Source: Mariprofundus sp. (GTDB taxonomy: Bacteria > Pseudomonadota > Zetaproteobacteria > Mariprofundales > Mariprofundaceae). From it: a stretch of 32,939 nt of DNA. Below the pieces are notes generated by a model that was not told the origin of the DNA, did not search any database, and saw only the letters and a program-made list of their open reading frames with translations. Below, piece by piece: positions 1 to 9,619 of the stretch. The position numbers and the translations under genes are program-made. Where the stretch lies: assembly GCA_030951045.1 (NCBI GenBank), contig JAUZQJ010000007.1:1-32939 (forward strand). Reading direction: 5' to 3'. How positions within the stretch are numbered: position 1 is the first letter of the stretch; every line of letters begins with the position of its first letter.

Positions 1-183
1 TTTGAATGGACCTCTACAGCTTGGAACGATCAGAAAAAAACAGTGAAAGGTGGCAGCTGGGATGACCATGGCGGTGTCTGCCGCCCTGCAGCACATCATG
101 GACGGCCTATGGCCCTAAAGCATATCCTGATCGGCTTTCGCTTAATTTATAAGCGTGCCATGCATTTCCCTTCGCTGTTTTAA
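1..183 (+). CDS. C-terminal fragment of a formylglycine-generating-enzyme (FGE/SUMF1)-like protein, truncated by the window edge
   Basis: Frame 1 reads FEWTSTAWNDQKKTVKGGSWDDHGGVCRPAAHHGRPMALKHILIGFRLIYKRAMHFPSLF*. It matches the FGE C-terminal pattern (VkGGSWdd...CRpA.....GFRL). Confidence 0.7.
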   Translation, partial: FEWTSTAWNDQKKTVKGGSWDDHGGVCRPAAHHGRPMALKHILIGFRLIYKRAMHFPSLF

Positions 184-322
184 TCTGTGAACGAATAAGC
201 AAAGTGCTAAAACAGCTTTAAATGACTATTCACTGTATTGCCTTTTTTGCAGGCTTGTGACAAAGTTTCGCTTCCTATTTTTACCGGGTGGGATTTTCTG
301 TATACAAAAGAGGAGAACAGTT

Positions 323-1738
323 GTGAGTGACGCAGTTCAAAAGGTTTTTGACCTACTTAAAGAAAATGAGTGCGAATTTGTTGATGTTCGTTTCACGGAC
401 ACCAAAGGCAAGTGGCAGCACGTAACCTTCCCAGCCCATACGCTGTGTGAAGATAACTTTGAAGACGGTTTCGCCTTCGATGGTTCTTCTGTAGCTGGTT
501 GGTGTGAAATTAATAATTCCGATATGGCGCTGATTCCTGATCCAGCAAGTGCAAATATCGATCCATTCTTTGAAGCTTCCACATTGGTATTGGTTGCTCA
601 GGTGATCGATCCTATTACCGGTCAGGATTATAACCGTTGCCCGCGTCAAGTTGCACAGCGTGCTTTGAGCTATATCCGTTCAGCCGGTATTGCTGATACA
701 GCATACTTTGGCCCTGAGCTGGAATTCTTTATCTTCGATAGCATGCGCTACAGCAATGAAATGGGTAAATCTGGCTATGAAATTGGCTCAGAAGAAGCTG
801 CCTGGAATTCAAATGAAAAATTTGGTGGTCAGAACACAGGTCACCGTCCACGTGTTAAAGGTGGTTATTTCCCGGTTCCTCCGGTTGATTCGCTGCACGA
901 AATTCGTAACGACATGTCATTGGTCATGACGGATCTGGGTATGGAGATGGAATGTCATCACCATGAAGTAGCAACTGCAGGTCAGTGCGAATTGGCGATG
1001 AAGTTTGGTGAGTTGATCGAGCAGGCTGATAAGTGCCAGTGGTACAAATACGTTGTGCATAACGTAGCTGATGCCCACGGTAAAACTGCAACCTTCATGC
1101 CTAAACCAATCTATAACGACAACGGTACTGCAATGCATGTGCATCAGTCATTGTGGCTTGACGGTAAAAACCTGTTCGCAGGTGATAAATACGCCAACCT
1201 ATCTCAGGAAGCCCTGTGGTACATCGGTGGTATCATCAAGCATGCACGTGCATTGAATGCATTCACCAATGCTTCTACCAACTCGTATAAACGTCTGGTT
1301 CCAGGTTTTGAAGCTCCGGTTATGCTGGCTTACTCAAACCGTAACCGTTCTGCTTCTATTCGTATCCCGGTTGTAAACTCTGATCCGGCCCGTCGTATTG
1401 AAGTGCGTTTCCCTGACTGTACCTCGAACCCATATCTGGCATTTACTGCCATGATGATGGCTGGTCTTGATGGTATCGCGAACAAGATCGATCCGGGTGA
1501 AGCTGCTGATAAAAACCTGTATGACCTGCCTCCGGAAGAAGGTAAGTTAATTCCTACAGTTTGTGAAAGTCTTGAACAGGCTCTGGAATACTTGGGCAAC
1601 GATCGTGACTTCCTGAAAACTGGTGGTGTGATGGATGACGATATGATTGATGCTTACATCGCATTGAAGATGGAAGATGTAAACGAAGTGCGTATGCGTC
1701 CACATCCAATGGAAATGGAGCTGTACTACTCCTGCTAA
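323..1738 (+). CDS. glnA: Glutamine synthetase type I
   Basis: Conserved GS sequence ([42 protein letters not shown]). The likely start is GTG at 323, just after AGGAG; the ORF track extends to an upstream in-frame GTG at 257. Confidence 0.97.
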   Translation: MSDAVQKVFDLLKENECEFVDVRFTDTKGKWQHVTFPAHTLCEDNFEDGFAFDGSSVAGWCEINNSDMALIPDPASANIDPFFEASTLVLVAQVIDPITGQDYNRCPRQVAQRALSYIRSAGIADTAYFGPELEFFIFDSMRYSNEMGKSGYEIGSEEAAWNSNEKFGGQNTGHRPRVKGGYFPVPPVDSLHEIRNDMSLVMTDLGMEMECHHHEVATAGQCELAMKFGELIEQADKCQWYKYVVHNVADAHGKTATFMPKPIYNDNGTAMHVHQSLWLDGKNLFAGDKYANLSQEALWYIGGIIKHARALNAFTNASTNSYKRLVPGFEAPVMLAYSNRNRSASIRIPVVNSDPARRIEVRFPDCTSNPYLAFTAMMMAGLDGIANKIDPGEAADKNLYDLPPEEGKLIPTVCESLEQALEYLGNDRDFLKTGGVMDDDMIDAYIALKMEDVNEVRMRPHPMEMELYYSC

Positions 1739-1760
1739 TATAGCATCCATTCGAATGAAT

Positions 1761-1791
1761 AAAAAAGCCACCCGAAAGGGTGGCTTTTTTT
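1761..1791 (+). terminator. Rho-independent terminator of glnA
   Basis: AAAAAAGCCACCCGAAAGGGTGGCTTTTTTT: GC-rich perfect stem plus T-tract, 22 nt after the glnA stop. Confidence 0.92.
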
Positions 1792-1867
1792 GGTTTAAAG
1801 CACATTAGCGGGAAGTAACAATTTATGGCAGCTGTTCGGGACGTTATTTAACCATAAAAACATCCAG

Positions 1868-1895
1868 CCACGAATTTTCACGAATACACACGAAT
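1868..1895. repeat. CCACGAATTTTCACGAATACACACGAAT-type dispersed repeat
   Basis: CCACGAATTTTCACGAAT at 1868-1885 plus a further CACGAAT. Related copies occur at 32695-32712 and, inverted, at 32736-32753. Confidence 0.6.
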
Positions 1896-2023
1896 GAACA
1901 GAATGCGAATTGTGACCGTAGGAAATGCCTGTGGTGCGTAGCAAGAGAAGCTCCCCCCCCTGGGGGACGAATAATAGTCAGACTCTATAGCTGTACTACT
2001 TACCAGGTAGCTTATCTATCGCA

Positions 2024-2728
2024 TCACGGCTCCCTTTTTTGGCTGTTGTCGAATTCGCTGGCGAGTTGGTAAATGCGGTTCAAATCTTCTTCGCTGATAT
2101 CGATGAATGAATCAATCTCTCTAAGCGCGTATGCAATGCTTTCATGGGAGAGCTGTTTGGAATCGACAGCAAGAGAAGAAATAGGTTCAATTGTATGTTT
2201 GATCAAGCTGGCGGGATAGCGACGCCACTGAAATGGATAATTAAAGAGCACGGCAATGCAGAAAATTACGACCACATTGAATAACACGGGAGTCAAAACA
2301 TAGCTAAATCCCAAGGCATTGACTGTCGATCCGCTGATGACTGCAGACAGGGCAGTAGCACCGGCAGGAGGGTGGATACATTTCAGATAATACATGGCTG
2401 TGATGGAGAGGCCTACGGCAGCGGCTGCTGCAATATATACATCTGGAATCCATTGTGCGCAGGTCACCCCAATGATGGCCGCAATAATGTTTCCGCCGAA
2501 CAGGGGCCATGGCTGCGACAACGGCCCATGTGGTACGGCGAACAGCAATACGCTTGCCGCACCCATTGAGGCGACAATCAGCATTGCATCTTCAGACAGT
2601 ATTCGATGGCTGATGCTATAGACTGCATAAATCGCCAGACAAGCCCCAAGACCTGAAACTATTTTTTCTACATGACTGGATGGATTGAGCTCAATGCCAA
2701 TAAGACTACTCAATGATCGCTTATTCAT
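2024..2728 (-). CDS. HPP-family integral membrane protein
   Basis: Several hydrophobic helices with HPP-family sequences (SMGAASVLLFAVPHGPLSQPWPLFGGN, KCIHPPAGATAL). Confidence 0.88.
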   Translation of the reverse strand: MNKRSLSSLIGIELNPSSHVEKIVSGLGACLAIYAVYSISHRILSEDAMLIVASMGAASVLLFAVPHGPLSQPWPLFGGNIIAAIIGVTCAQWIPDVYIAAAAAVGLSITAMYYLKCIHPPAGATALSAVISGSTVNALGFSYVLTPVLFNVVVIFCIAVLFNYPFQWRRYPASLIKHTIEPISSLAVDSKQLSHESIAYALREIDSFIDISEEDLNRIYQLASEFDNSQKREP

Positions 2729-2881
2729 GACTACTCCTATGAATAGAGAGCATGAATGAAGTGAGTATAAGTATCAATTATCAGGTGTGTTATAAAGCGC
2801 GGTTTATCTTTTTTTACAAAGCGACAATGCTGAATAAATCAGCGCTTCCTTAAGTGAATAACTGAGGCTGGTGTTAGTTGT

Positions 2882-3175
2882 TCACTGGTTTTCCCAGCCA
2901 CCCCAGCGAACGAGAAAGTGTTGATCAGCGCTTAGGTTCACCCAACGCTGAAAGTGATCATGTTCAAGCAACATCCATGGGCCCGGATGTTTAGAAAAGA
3001 GTACGTGGGCGGTGATACTATTCACGATCCAGTGGTTACCCATTTTGCGAATGAAATCTCTACCAAAAGGAGATCTTCCGGTTAGTTTAATAGTGCTCTG
3101 TTGCATCAATAGCGACCTCCTTCGAGTTGTGAGCATGTCATGTGCTCTGCCTGTTTTATATCTATCGGTATTCAT
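2882..3175 (-). CDS. Small hypothetical protein (97 aa; possibly starts at an internal Met, MQQSTIKL...)
   Basis: Intergenic ORF with no overlapping alternative and plausible composition. No family recognised. Confidence 0.45.
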   Translation of the reverse strand: MNTDRYKTGRAHDMLTTRRRSLLMQQSTIKLTGRSPFGRDFIRKMGNHWIVNSITAHVLFSKHPGPWMLLEHDHFQRWVNLSADQHFLVRWGGWENQ

Positions 3176-3275
3176 GCCTTAATATTTAGCTTTTATGGCG
3201 TGAATCATTGAAATATTTGCTTTCTGATGGTGAATCGAAGGTTTTTACTTTTTCCAGGCGAGTTATACTCATGCA

Positions 3276-6008
3276 ATGAGCGAACAGATTGATACCATAC
3301 TTAACCTAACCTCACCTGAGCTGCATGCGGATGTGCGCCGGGTGTTTGAAATTTCCCAACAATTTACCATGTTGATGCGCACGGTTTTAGAGCAGGAGTC
3401 GCAAACCCTGTTTGTGGATCAGGACAATGCGCTGCTGCCTGATGGTAGTGACGTTTGGGTGCCAACATATGAAGGCAGTGATCTTGTTGGTTGTCTGGCA
3501 CACCTGCGCAAGTGTAAACATCGTGCTCATCGTCATCTGATCTGGTGGGAGATGGGGTTGCGCGGTGATATGGATATCTCCTGTCGAGCCATTGCAGATC
3601 TTGCATCAGGTTTGATGGATGAGGCCTTGCGTATGGCTGAGCGGCTAGTGGCTCCGCGTTATGGGGCTATAGAAGGCGGATCATTCTGTGTGATCGGATT
3701 AGGAAAACTCGGTGGTCGTGAACTTAATCTGGGCTCGGATGTTGATCCTCTGTTTGTTTGGCAGGGTGAGGGATCAACAACTGGTGGACGTCAATCGGTG
3801 CCGGCGCAGGAGTATTATATGCATCTCTCTCGCATGCTGATTCGTTTGATGAGTGAGCGAACAGTAGATGGCATGGTCTGGCCGGTGGATATGCGCCTGC
3901 GCCCCGGTGGCGATGCTGCTGCGATTGCCTTGCATATTGACGCGACGGTGAACTTTTATCTCGAATATGGTCAAACCTGGGAGCGTGCCATGCTGATTAA
4001 AGCGCGTCCGGTAGCTGGAGACCTACTGCTTGGTCAGGTCTTTGTAGATGGGATCGTACCGTTTATTTATCGCCGATACCTTGATTACACTACGGTGGCA
4101 GCACTCGCTGATATGAAGCGCCGTATTGACGGGCAGGCTGGTAGTGGGGGTATTGCGGCTGGGTTTGATGTTAAACGCGGGCGCGGTGGGATTCGTGAAA
4201 TTGAATTTATTATTCAATCATTGCAGCTATTGCATGCGGGAAGAAATGAAGCCTTAAGAGTACAGCCAAGTATGCAGGCGATTGATCTGTTAGAACAGGC
4301 CGGAGCGATTGGTGCAGAGGATGTGTTACTTCTGAAACAGGCATATCGCTTTTGGCGCAGGGTGGAGCACGCTATTCAGTCACGTCGTGGTGAGCAGACA
4401 CATAAGCTGCAGGATGATTACAGTGCATATCTGACGGCAGCCACTGGTATTGTCAATATCGATGTGGAGATGCGGCGTCAGGCAGTAATTGTTGAAACAG
4501 CGTTCCGTAAATATATCAAGCCGGTTGGTGAGGATGGGCAGCAAGTGCAGGGCTGGTTGTCCGGCAAAGTGGAAGGTTTTGATGCGCTTGATGAAGCAGG
4601 GGCAGGACGCATGTCGCAGGGGCTGCAGCATGTTGATGAATGTCTGTCACGTGGGGCCCTGCCTGAGCGTAGTCGGGTGCAAGTGGAACGTATTCTTGAG
4701 CGGGCCATGCCACGCTGGCTGAATGATGAAAATGGGGTCACGGCACTCGAATCATTCTCTAAATTGATACGTTCGATCTCAGGTCGTGCTACCTGGATTG
4801 ATTTGATGGCAACGCATCAGGGGGTATTGGATTGGTTGATTGGTGTGTTATCGGCCAGTCAATATTTGGCCGGTCATATTGTCAAAGATCCATCGTGGCT
4901 GGAGTGGCCCCTGATGACGGAACATCATGAAACGGATATCAAGCAGGTCTGTGCTAAACTTGATGGTCTTGATGCTTTTGATGACGTGGAACAGACATTG
5001 GCTGATATTGGTCGGTCAGTGGATCAGGCGCGATTGCTTTGTGCTCTGGCGGTTGATGCCCATACGGCGGATGCGATGATGGTCGGGGCATGGCTGGCTG
5101 ATGTGGCAGATGCAGCTACCTCGGCAGTATTGCATCTCTGTTTGTATGAAATGGATCTACCGGAAGCATTCCCCTTTGTAGCTTTGGCGATGGGAAAACA
5201 CGGTTCGCAGGAGATGGGGCTGGTTTCTGATCTCGATATGGTGTTTGTATTGGTGCACGATGAACCTGCAGCACATGTTGGCAAGCGCAGTCGGGGTGAA
5301 CATGCCCAGCGCATTGGGCGACGCATGATTCAATACTTGTCGGGCAAGCCTCCGTTTGGAGCAGGTTTTGAGTTTGATGCACGCTTGCGTCCGTCCGGTA
5401 GTTCAGGGGTGTTGGTTACCAGTTTGACAGGTTTTCACGATTATCAATTGAATGAAGCGCAAACCTGGGAACACCAGGCCTTATGTCGAGCCCGGGCTGC
5501 AGCAGGGCCTGAAAATGCTAAAGCAGCAGTGGAAGCGGTGATTCTGGAAGTATTGGGTCAGAAACGGAATGCGCAGACACTTGCAGCAGATGTGATGGAG
5601 ATGCGCGCCAAAATGCTGGATCATCTGGGTAGTAAATCAGATGCCGTGATTAATCTTAAACAGGATGCCGGTGGCTTAGTCGATATTGAATTTCTGGCAC
5701 AATATGCCCGTCTTATTTTTGGCTCTGGTAGTCGAAGGGTGATTGATATGCTGAAGAATCTACCGGCTGACGCACCAGAAGCCTGGCACCAGTCGATACC
5801 GTTTCTGGCCGATACCTATCGAGATTATCGTCAAATGGAAAACGTATTGCGTGTGGAGCTGTGGGCGTCCATTGGTAAGCTGCCCGGTGATGCATCTGCG
5901 ACGGAGTGGGAGACAATGCGTCGCCATGCTGCAATCACGTCACCGGATGCATTGCGTCAGCGCATGGCCAAGGTGCGTTTGTTATTCAATGAGCTGTTGA
6001 GCAACTGA
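3276..6008 (+). CDS. glnE: Bifunctional [glutamine synthetase] adenylyltransferase/adenylyl-L-tyrosine phosphorylase
   Basis: Two nucleotidyltransferase modules (GLGKLGGRELNLGSDVDPLFV and AMGKHGSQEMGLVSDLDMVFV) in a 910-aa protein. Confidence 0.95.
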   Translation: MSEQIDTILNLTSPELHADVRRVFEISQQFTMLMRTVLEQESQTLFVDQDNALLPDGSDVWVPTYEGSDLVGCLAHLRKCKHRAHRHLIWWEMGLRGDMDISCRAIADLASGLMDEALRMAERLVAPRYGAIEGGSFCVIGLGKLGGRELNLGSDVDPLFVWQGEGSTTGGRQSVPAQEYYMHLSRMLIRLMSERTVDGMVWPVDMRLRPGGDAAAIALHIDATVNFYLEYGQTWERAMLIKARPVAGDLLLGQVFVDGIVPFIYRRYLDYTTVAALADMKRRIDGQAGSGGIAAGFDVKRGRGGIREIEFIIQSLQLLHAGRNEALRVQPSMQAIDLLEQAGAIGAEDVLLLKQAYRFWRRVEHAIQSRRGEQTHKLQDDYSAYLTAATGIVNIDVEMRRQAVIVETAFRKYIKPVGEDGQQVQGWLSGKVEGFDALDEAGAGRMSQGLQHVDECLSRGALPERSRVQVERILERAMPRWLNDENGVTALESFSKLIRSISGRATWIDLMATHQGVLDWLIGVLSASQYLAGHIVKDPSWLEWPLMTEHHETDIKQVCAKLDGLDAFDDVEQTLADIGRSVDQARLLCALAVDAHTADAMMVGAWLADVADAATSAVLHLCLYEMDLPEAFPFVALAMGKHGSQEMGLVSDLDMVFVLVHDEPAAHVGKRSRGEHAQRIGRRMIQYLSGKPPFGAGFEFDARLRPSGSSGVLVTSLTGFHDYQLNEAQTWEHQALCRARAAAGPENAKAAVEAVILEVLGQKRNAQTLAADVMEMRAKMLDHLGSKSDAVINLKQDAGGLVDIEFLAQYARLIFGSGSRRVIDMLKNLPADAPEAWHQSIPFLADTYRDYRQMENVLRVELWASIGKLPGDASATEWETMRRHAAITSPDALRQRMAKVRLLFNELLSN

Positions 6009-6074
6009 ATATTCATCAAGCATTCATCACACCGATGAAATACTCAGCCATCGAGTAATGTAAAAGGAGAACTT

Positions 6075-6446
6075 ATGAAACATACATCACTATCTATTGT
6101 TGCGGCCTTGTGCCTGTCCGTACCAGCGATGGCCTATGCAGAAGAAGGCAAGGTCTGCCCGACTAAGGCGAAAAAAGCGTGCAACTACATTGAGAACATG
6201 GATGCCAATAAAGATGGCAAAGTCTCATTTGGAGAGTTTAAAGAAGCCCGTAACGCATATGCGCAAAAGAAATTTGACCGTATGGATACGAATGGTGATG
6301 GTTTTATTGGTAAAGATGATAAGAAAATGGCTTATAAATATCATGCAGGCAAATTTTTTGATAAGGCAGATAGCAATAAAGATGGCCTATTAAGTAAAGA
6401 AGAGTTCATGGCTGCAAAGAAACATCATAGAGGTTATAGCAAGTAA
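6075..6446 (+). CDS. Secreted EF-hand Ca2+-binding protein
   Basis: N-terminal signal peptide (MKHTSLSIVAALCLSVPAMAYA) and three EF-hand loops (DANKDGKVSFGEF, DTNGDGFIGKDD, DSNKDGLLSKEEF). AAAGGAGA precedes the ATG. Confidence 0.9.
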   Translation: MKHTSLSIVAALCLSVPAMAYAEEGKVCPTKAKKACNYIENMDANKDGKVSFGEFKEARNAYAQKKFDRMDTNGDGFIGKDDKKMAYKYHAGKFFDKADSNKDGLLSKEEFMAAKKHHRGYSK

Positions 6447-6471
6447 GGCTGAGTTTCACTCTGACTTTCAC

Positions 6472-6500
6472 AAAAGGGCTGCATTGCAGCCCTTTTATTT
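6472..6500 (+). terminator. Rho-independent terminator after the EF-hand gene
   Basis: AAAAGGGCTGC-ATT-GCAGCCCTTTTATTT: 11-bp perfect stem followed by T-rich sequence. Confidence 0.85.
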
Positions 6501-6551
6501 GTTGAATATTATCATCTTGAGCCGACACGGGTCATCGTTCATGATCAGCAC

Positions 6552-8561
6552 ATGTACGATCTGTTTGCACAATCGATTGCATCGGTTCCCGGTATTGGCC
6601 CTAGTCTGCAAAAGCGGCTCATGGCTCGTGATATCCATTGTATGGGGGATCTACTCCTGCATCTGCCTAAGGATTATATTGATGACCGTCATATTTATCC
6701 GATTGCGCAACTCGTTGAAGGTGAATCTGCCCGTATCGTTGGCCGTATTGTAAGCAGGCAAGCGCGTGGTTATGGCCGCAGTCGCCAGGTGAGTTTGAAT
6801 ATAGCAGATGATTCCGGTCAGATCTCACTACATTTCTTTCATTCAGGTTATATGATGAGTGATGCCCGTCTCAGTGAGGGGCGGGAGATATCCGTGCGCG
6901 GTGTGACTGAACGCTGGAAAGGGTTTTGGCAGATGTCACATCCTGACTGGTGTTTGCCAGAACAGTTTCAGCCCGGCTTTCAGGCGCTCTATGGCAGTGT
7001 CGCCGGGTTGGGTGGTAAGCGTGTGAGCGGTTTTATTCAGCATGTGTTGTCGCTTTTACCAGCAACGGCGATTAGCCCATTGGATGCGTCTCTTGCATCA
7101 ACGCTTCCGTCACTGCGCAATGCTTTGATCTCTGTTCATATGCCCAACAACATTGACCAGTTTACTTTGCAAAAGGCATTAAAACGTTTGAAAGCCGAAG
7201 AGGTGATCATCTACCTACATCTGATGCGGCATAAGAAAAAAGAGGCGGATTGCCCGGCTCACGCTTTGCAGCAGGAGGGGGTCAGTCAGCAGTTACTGGA
7301 TGCGTTGCCATATCCATTGACCGCCGCGCAGCAAGCGGCATGGCATGATATTCAATCGGATCTGCATAGTGGGCGGCGTATGCATCGCCTGTTGCAGGGG
7401 GATGTGGGAGCCGGCAAGACATGGATTGCGGCGCTGGCTATGGTCAAGGCGGCTGCATGTGGTTATCAGGCTGCATTGCTTGCTCCAACAGAAGTGCTGG
7501 CCAATCAACATGCTGAAACGCTGCAAGCGTTGCTGGAGCCATTGGGTTTTGGCATTGTTTTATTGACGGGTAGTTGCAAAGCAAAGCGGCGGCGTGACAT
7601 TTTGGCCGGCTTAGCGTCTGGTAATATTTTGTTGGTTGTTGGTACGCATGCATTGCTTAATGATGATGTGTTATTTGATCGTTTGGCCTTGGCTTTGGTG
7701 GATGAGCAGCACCGATTCGGTGTGCGTCAGCGTTGGGGGCTGGCAGATAAACAACAGGGAAAACATGCTGTACACCTGCTTGGTATGACGGCTACTCCCA
7801 TTCCCCGCTCACTGGCGCTGTCGCTTTATGGGGATATGGATCTGACCATTATGCGAGGCATGCCGCCGGGTAGAAAACCTGTTGAAACACGGGTTATTGC
7901 AGCCCATAAAATGCAACCGCTGGCTGAAGGCATGCGGCGTATTCTGGATGCGGATGGGCGCATCTATTGGATCGTGCCGCGCATTGATGAAGATGAGGAT
8001 GGTGTCTCTGTAGATCAGCGTGTTGCATTGTTACAGGCCTATTTTCCGGATGCCAATGTGACAGGTTTACACGGTCGTATGAAATCAACACAAAAAAATG
8101 CGGCGCTGGACGCTTTCTCCTCTGGTGCAAGTAGTATTCTGGTGTCGACCACTGTTGTGGAAGTGGGGGTGAATGTTGTCGAGGCACGCTTGATTATTAT
8201 TGAACAGGCTGAGGGTTATGGTTTGGCACAATTGCATCAGCTTAGAGGGCGAGTGGGGCGTTCTGATGCGCAGGGTTATTGCATGTTGGTTGCCGGAGAA
8301 AAGGTCTCAGAAAACTCCAGTGAACGCCTTAAACAGATGGTTCATAGCCATGATGGGTTGGAGCTGGCTGAAGCGGATCTTGCCCTGCGTGGTAGTGGTG
8401 ATGCCATTGGCACGCGGCAGCATGGAGATGCCGGTTTCCGGATATTGAATATGGCCGAAGATGCAGCATTGGTTCGCCAATACTTTGAGCGGCTGCCTGA
8501 TTTTACCTTGGACGATGCCATGCAGCATTTTTGGCGCCCTTGTGCTGAATCCACAGATTAA
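6552..8561 (+). CDS. recG: ATP-dependent DNA helicase RecG
   Basis: RecG helicase motifs (LLQGDVGAGKTWIAALA, LVDEQHRFGVRQR, GMTATPIPRSLALSLYGDMD, QLHQLRGRVGRSDAQGYC). Confidence 0.97.
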   Translation: MYDLFAQSIASVPGIGPSLQKRLMARDIHCMGDLLLHLPKDYIDDRHIYPIAQLVEGESARIVGRIVSRQARGYGRSRQVSLNIADDSGQISLHFFHSGYMMSDARLSEGREISVRGVTERWKGFWQMSHPDWCLPEQFQPGFQALYGSVAGLGGKRVSGFIQHVLSLLPATAISPLDASLASTLPSLRNALISVHMPNNIDQFTLQKALKRLKAEEVIIYLHLMRHKKKEADCPAHALQQEGVSQQLLDALPYPLTAAQQAAWHDIQSDLHSGRRMHRLLQGDVGAGKTWIAALAMVKAAACGYQAALLAPTEVLANQHAETLQALLEPLGFGIVLLTGSCKAKRRRDILAGLASGNILLVVGTHALLNDDVLFDRLALALVDEQHRFGVRQRWGLADKQQGKHAVHLLGMTATPIPRSLALSLYGDMDLTIMRGMPPGRKPVETRVIAAHKMQPLAEGMRRILDADGRIYWIVPRIDEDEDGVSVDQRVALLQAYFPDANVTGLHGRMKSTQKNAALDAFSSGASSILVSTTVVEVGVNVVEARLIIIEQAEGYGLAQLHQLRGRVGRSDAQGYCMLVAGEKVSENSSERLKQMVHSHDGLELAEADLALRGSGDAIGTRQHGDAGFRILNMAEDAALVRQYFERLPDFTLDDAMQHFWRPCAESTD

Positions 8562-8756
8562 TAAGTTGTAGTGGTTTGGTTGCTGTCTATTTAGCGAAAC
8601 AGGAAGCACGGATTTAATCACTACATTTGAATAGTGATGATTCTATCAGCTCTATTATCACTGGCTTGAGGTGGAGTTGGCCTTAATATTGCTAAGTCAT
8701 GTTCATCTTGCATTTACCGATATAGTAGTCTATCTAATGTGTAGAGAGGAACATTC

Positions 8757-8945
8757 ATGTTAATTCTAACACGTAAAAAAGGTGAATCGATTGCAATCGG
8801 CGATAATATTCAGATTCAGGTATTGAATGTGAAGGGTGGGCAAGTACGCATTGGCATTGATGCACCACGTGAAGTCTCCGTCAACAGGGAAGAGCGTGCT
8901 GGTGTTGCTGAGGGTGGAGAAGCCACTGTTTCCGGGGTTGCCTGA
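8757..8945 (+). CDS. csrA: Carbon storage regulator CsrA
   Basis: [46 protein letters not shown] is a canonical CsrA sequence. AGAGAGGAA lies upstream. Confidence 0.97.
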   Translation: MLILTRKKGESIAIGDNIQIQVLNVKGGQVRIGIDAPREVSVNREERAGVAEGGEATVSGVA

Positions 8946-9147
8946 GTTTCACACCTTTTTTCAGGGCAGCATCATATTCATCGAATCCATGTAAGTGTTT
9001 ACCGCAGAGTAGATCAATGACTATCCTCGTAAATGTAGGGCGAGATTGACCTGATTTTAGTCTGAATGATGATGAATCGCCCAAGGAATACTCTATTTTA
9101 ATGCGATTAGTCTGCGGCTATCGAACTTCGGGCTTTACAGATAGGTG

Positions 9148-9164
9148 ATAACGATTATCGTTAT
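9148..9164. promoter_or_regulatory. Fur-box-like operator upstream of the Fur-family gene
   Basis: ATAACGATTATCGTTAT, an 8-1-8 perfect inverted repeat ending 3 nt before the ATG at 9168. It resembles the Fur consensus GATAATGATAATCATTATC. Confidence 0.75.
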
Positions 9165-9167
9165 GTC

Positions 9168-9557
9168 ATGGCTAAATTAACAACACAGCGACAAGCTCTT
9201 CTGGATATTATTAATGCCTCGCATCGACATTGGGATGCGGATGAATTGGCAAGGGCCATGTCTGATGCAGGCCAAAGCATTGGCATTGCTACGGTGTATA
9301 GAGGTTTGGCCGCGTTGGAATCGCAGGGGTTGATTGACTCCATTCAATTGGCGGATAAAAAGCGTTATGAGCGTGCCGATAAAGCTCATCATGATCATAT
9401 GGTATGCACAGAATGCGGCCATATCGAAGAGTTTTCTCATCAAACAATAGAGCAATTGCAGCTGGCTGCGGCGCATGAAAAAGGCTTTACACTGACCGGC
9501 CATCAACTGGTGATGTTCGGCTTGTGTCATCAATGTGCTAAGGGTTCAGAAAGCTGA
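9168..9557 (+). CDS. fur: Fur-family ferric/metal uptake regulator
   Basis: Winged-helix N-terminus (TTQRQALLDII... IGIATVYRGLAALESQGLI), HHDHMVCTECGHIEEF, and a C-terminal CHQC pair. The exact subfamily (Fur, Zur or PerR) cannot be proven here. Confidence 0.85.
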   Translation: MAKLTTQRQALLDIINASHRHWDADELARAMSDAGQSIGIATVYRGLAALESQGLIDSIQLADKKRYERADKAHHDHMVCTECGHIEEFSHQTIEQLQLAAAHEKGFTLTGHQLVMFGLCHQCAKGSES

Positions 9558-9619
9558 ACTCTTGTTGAAGTTGGCCTTACGATAATGTTTTACTGTGGCT
9601 GCATCACGAAAGCACCGCT

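Noticed and set aside
236-251. Possible sigma-54 promoter before glnA
   Set aside because: A TTGCA -12 element exists but the -24 position reads TATTGC rather than TGGCAC, so the match is too poor.
8617-8638. ATCACTA/TAGTGAT inverted repeat after recG
   Set aside because: Short AT-rich arms with no T-tract; not convincing as a terminator or operator.
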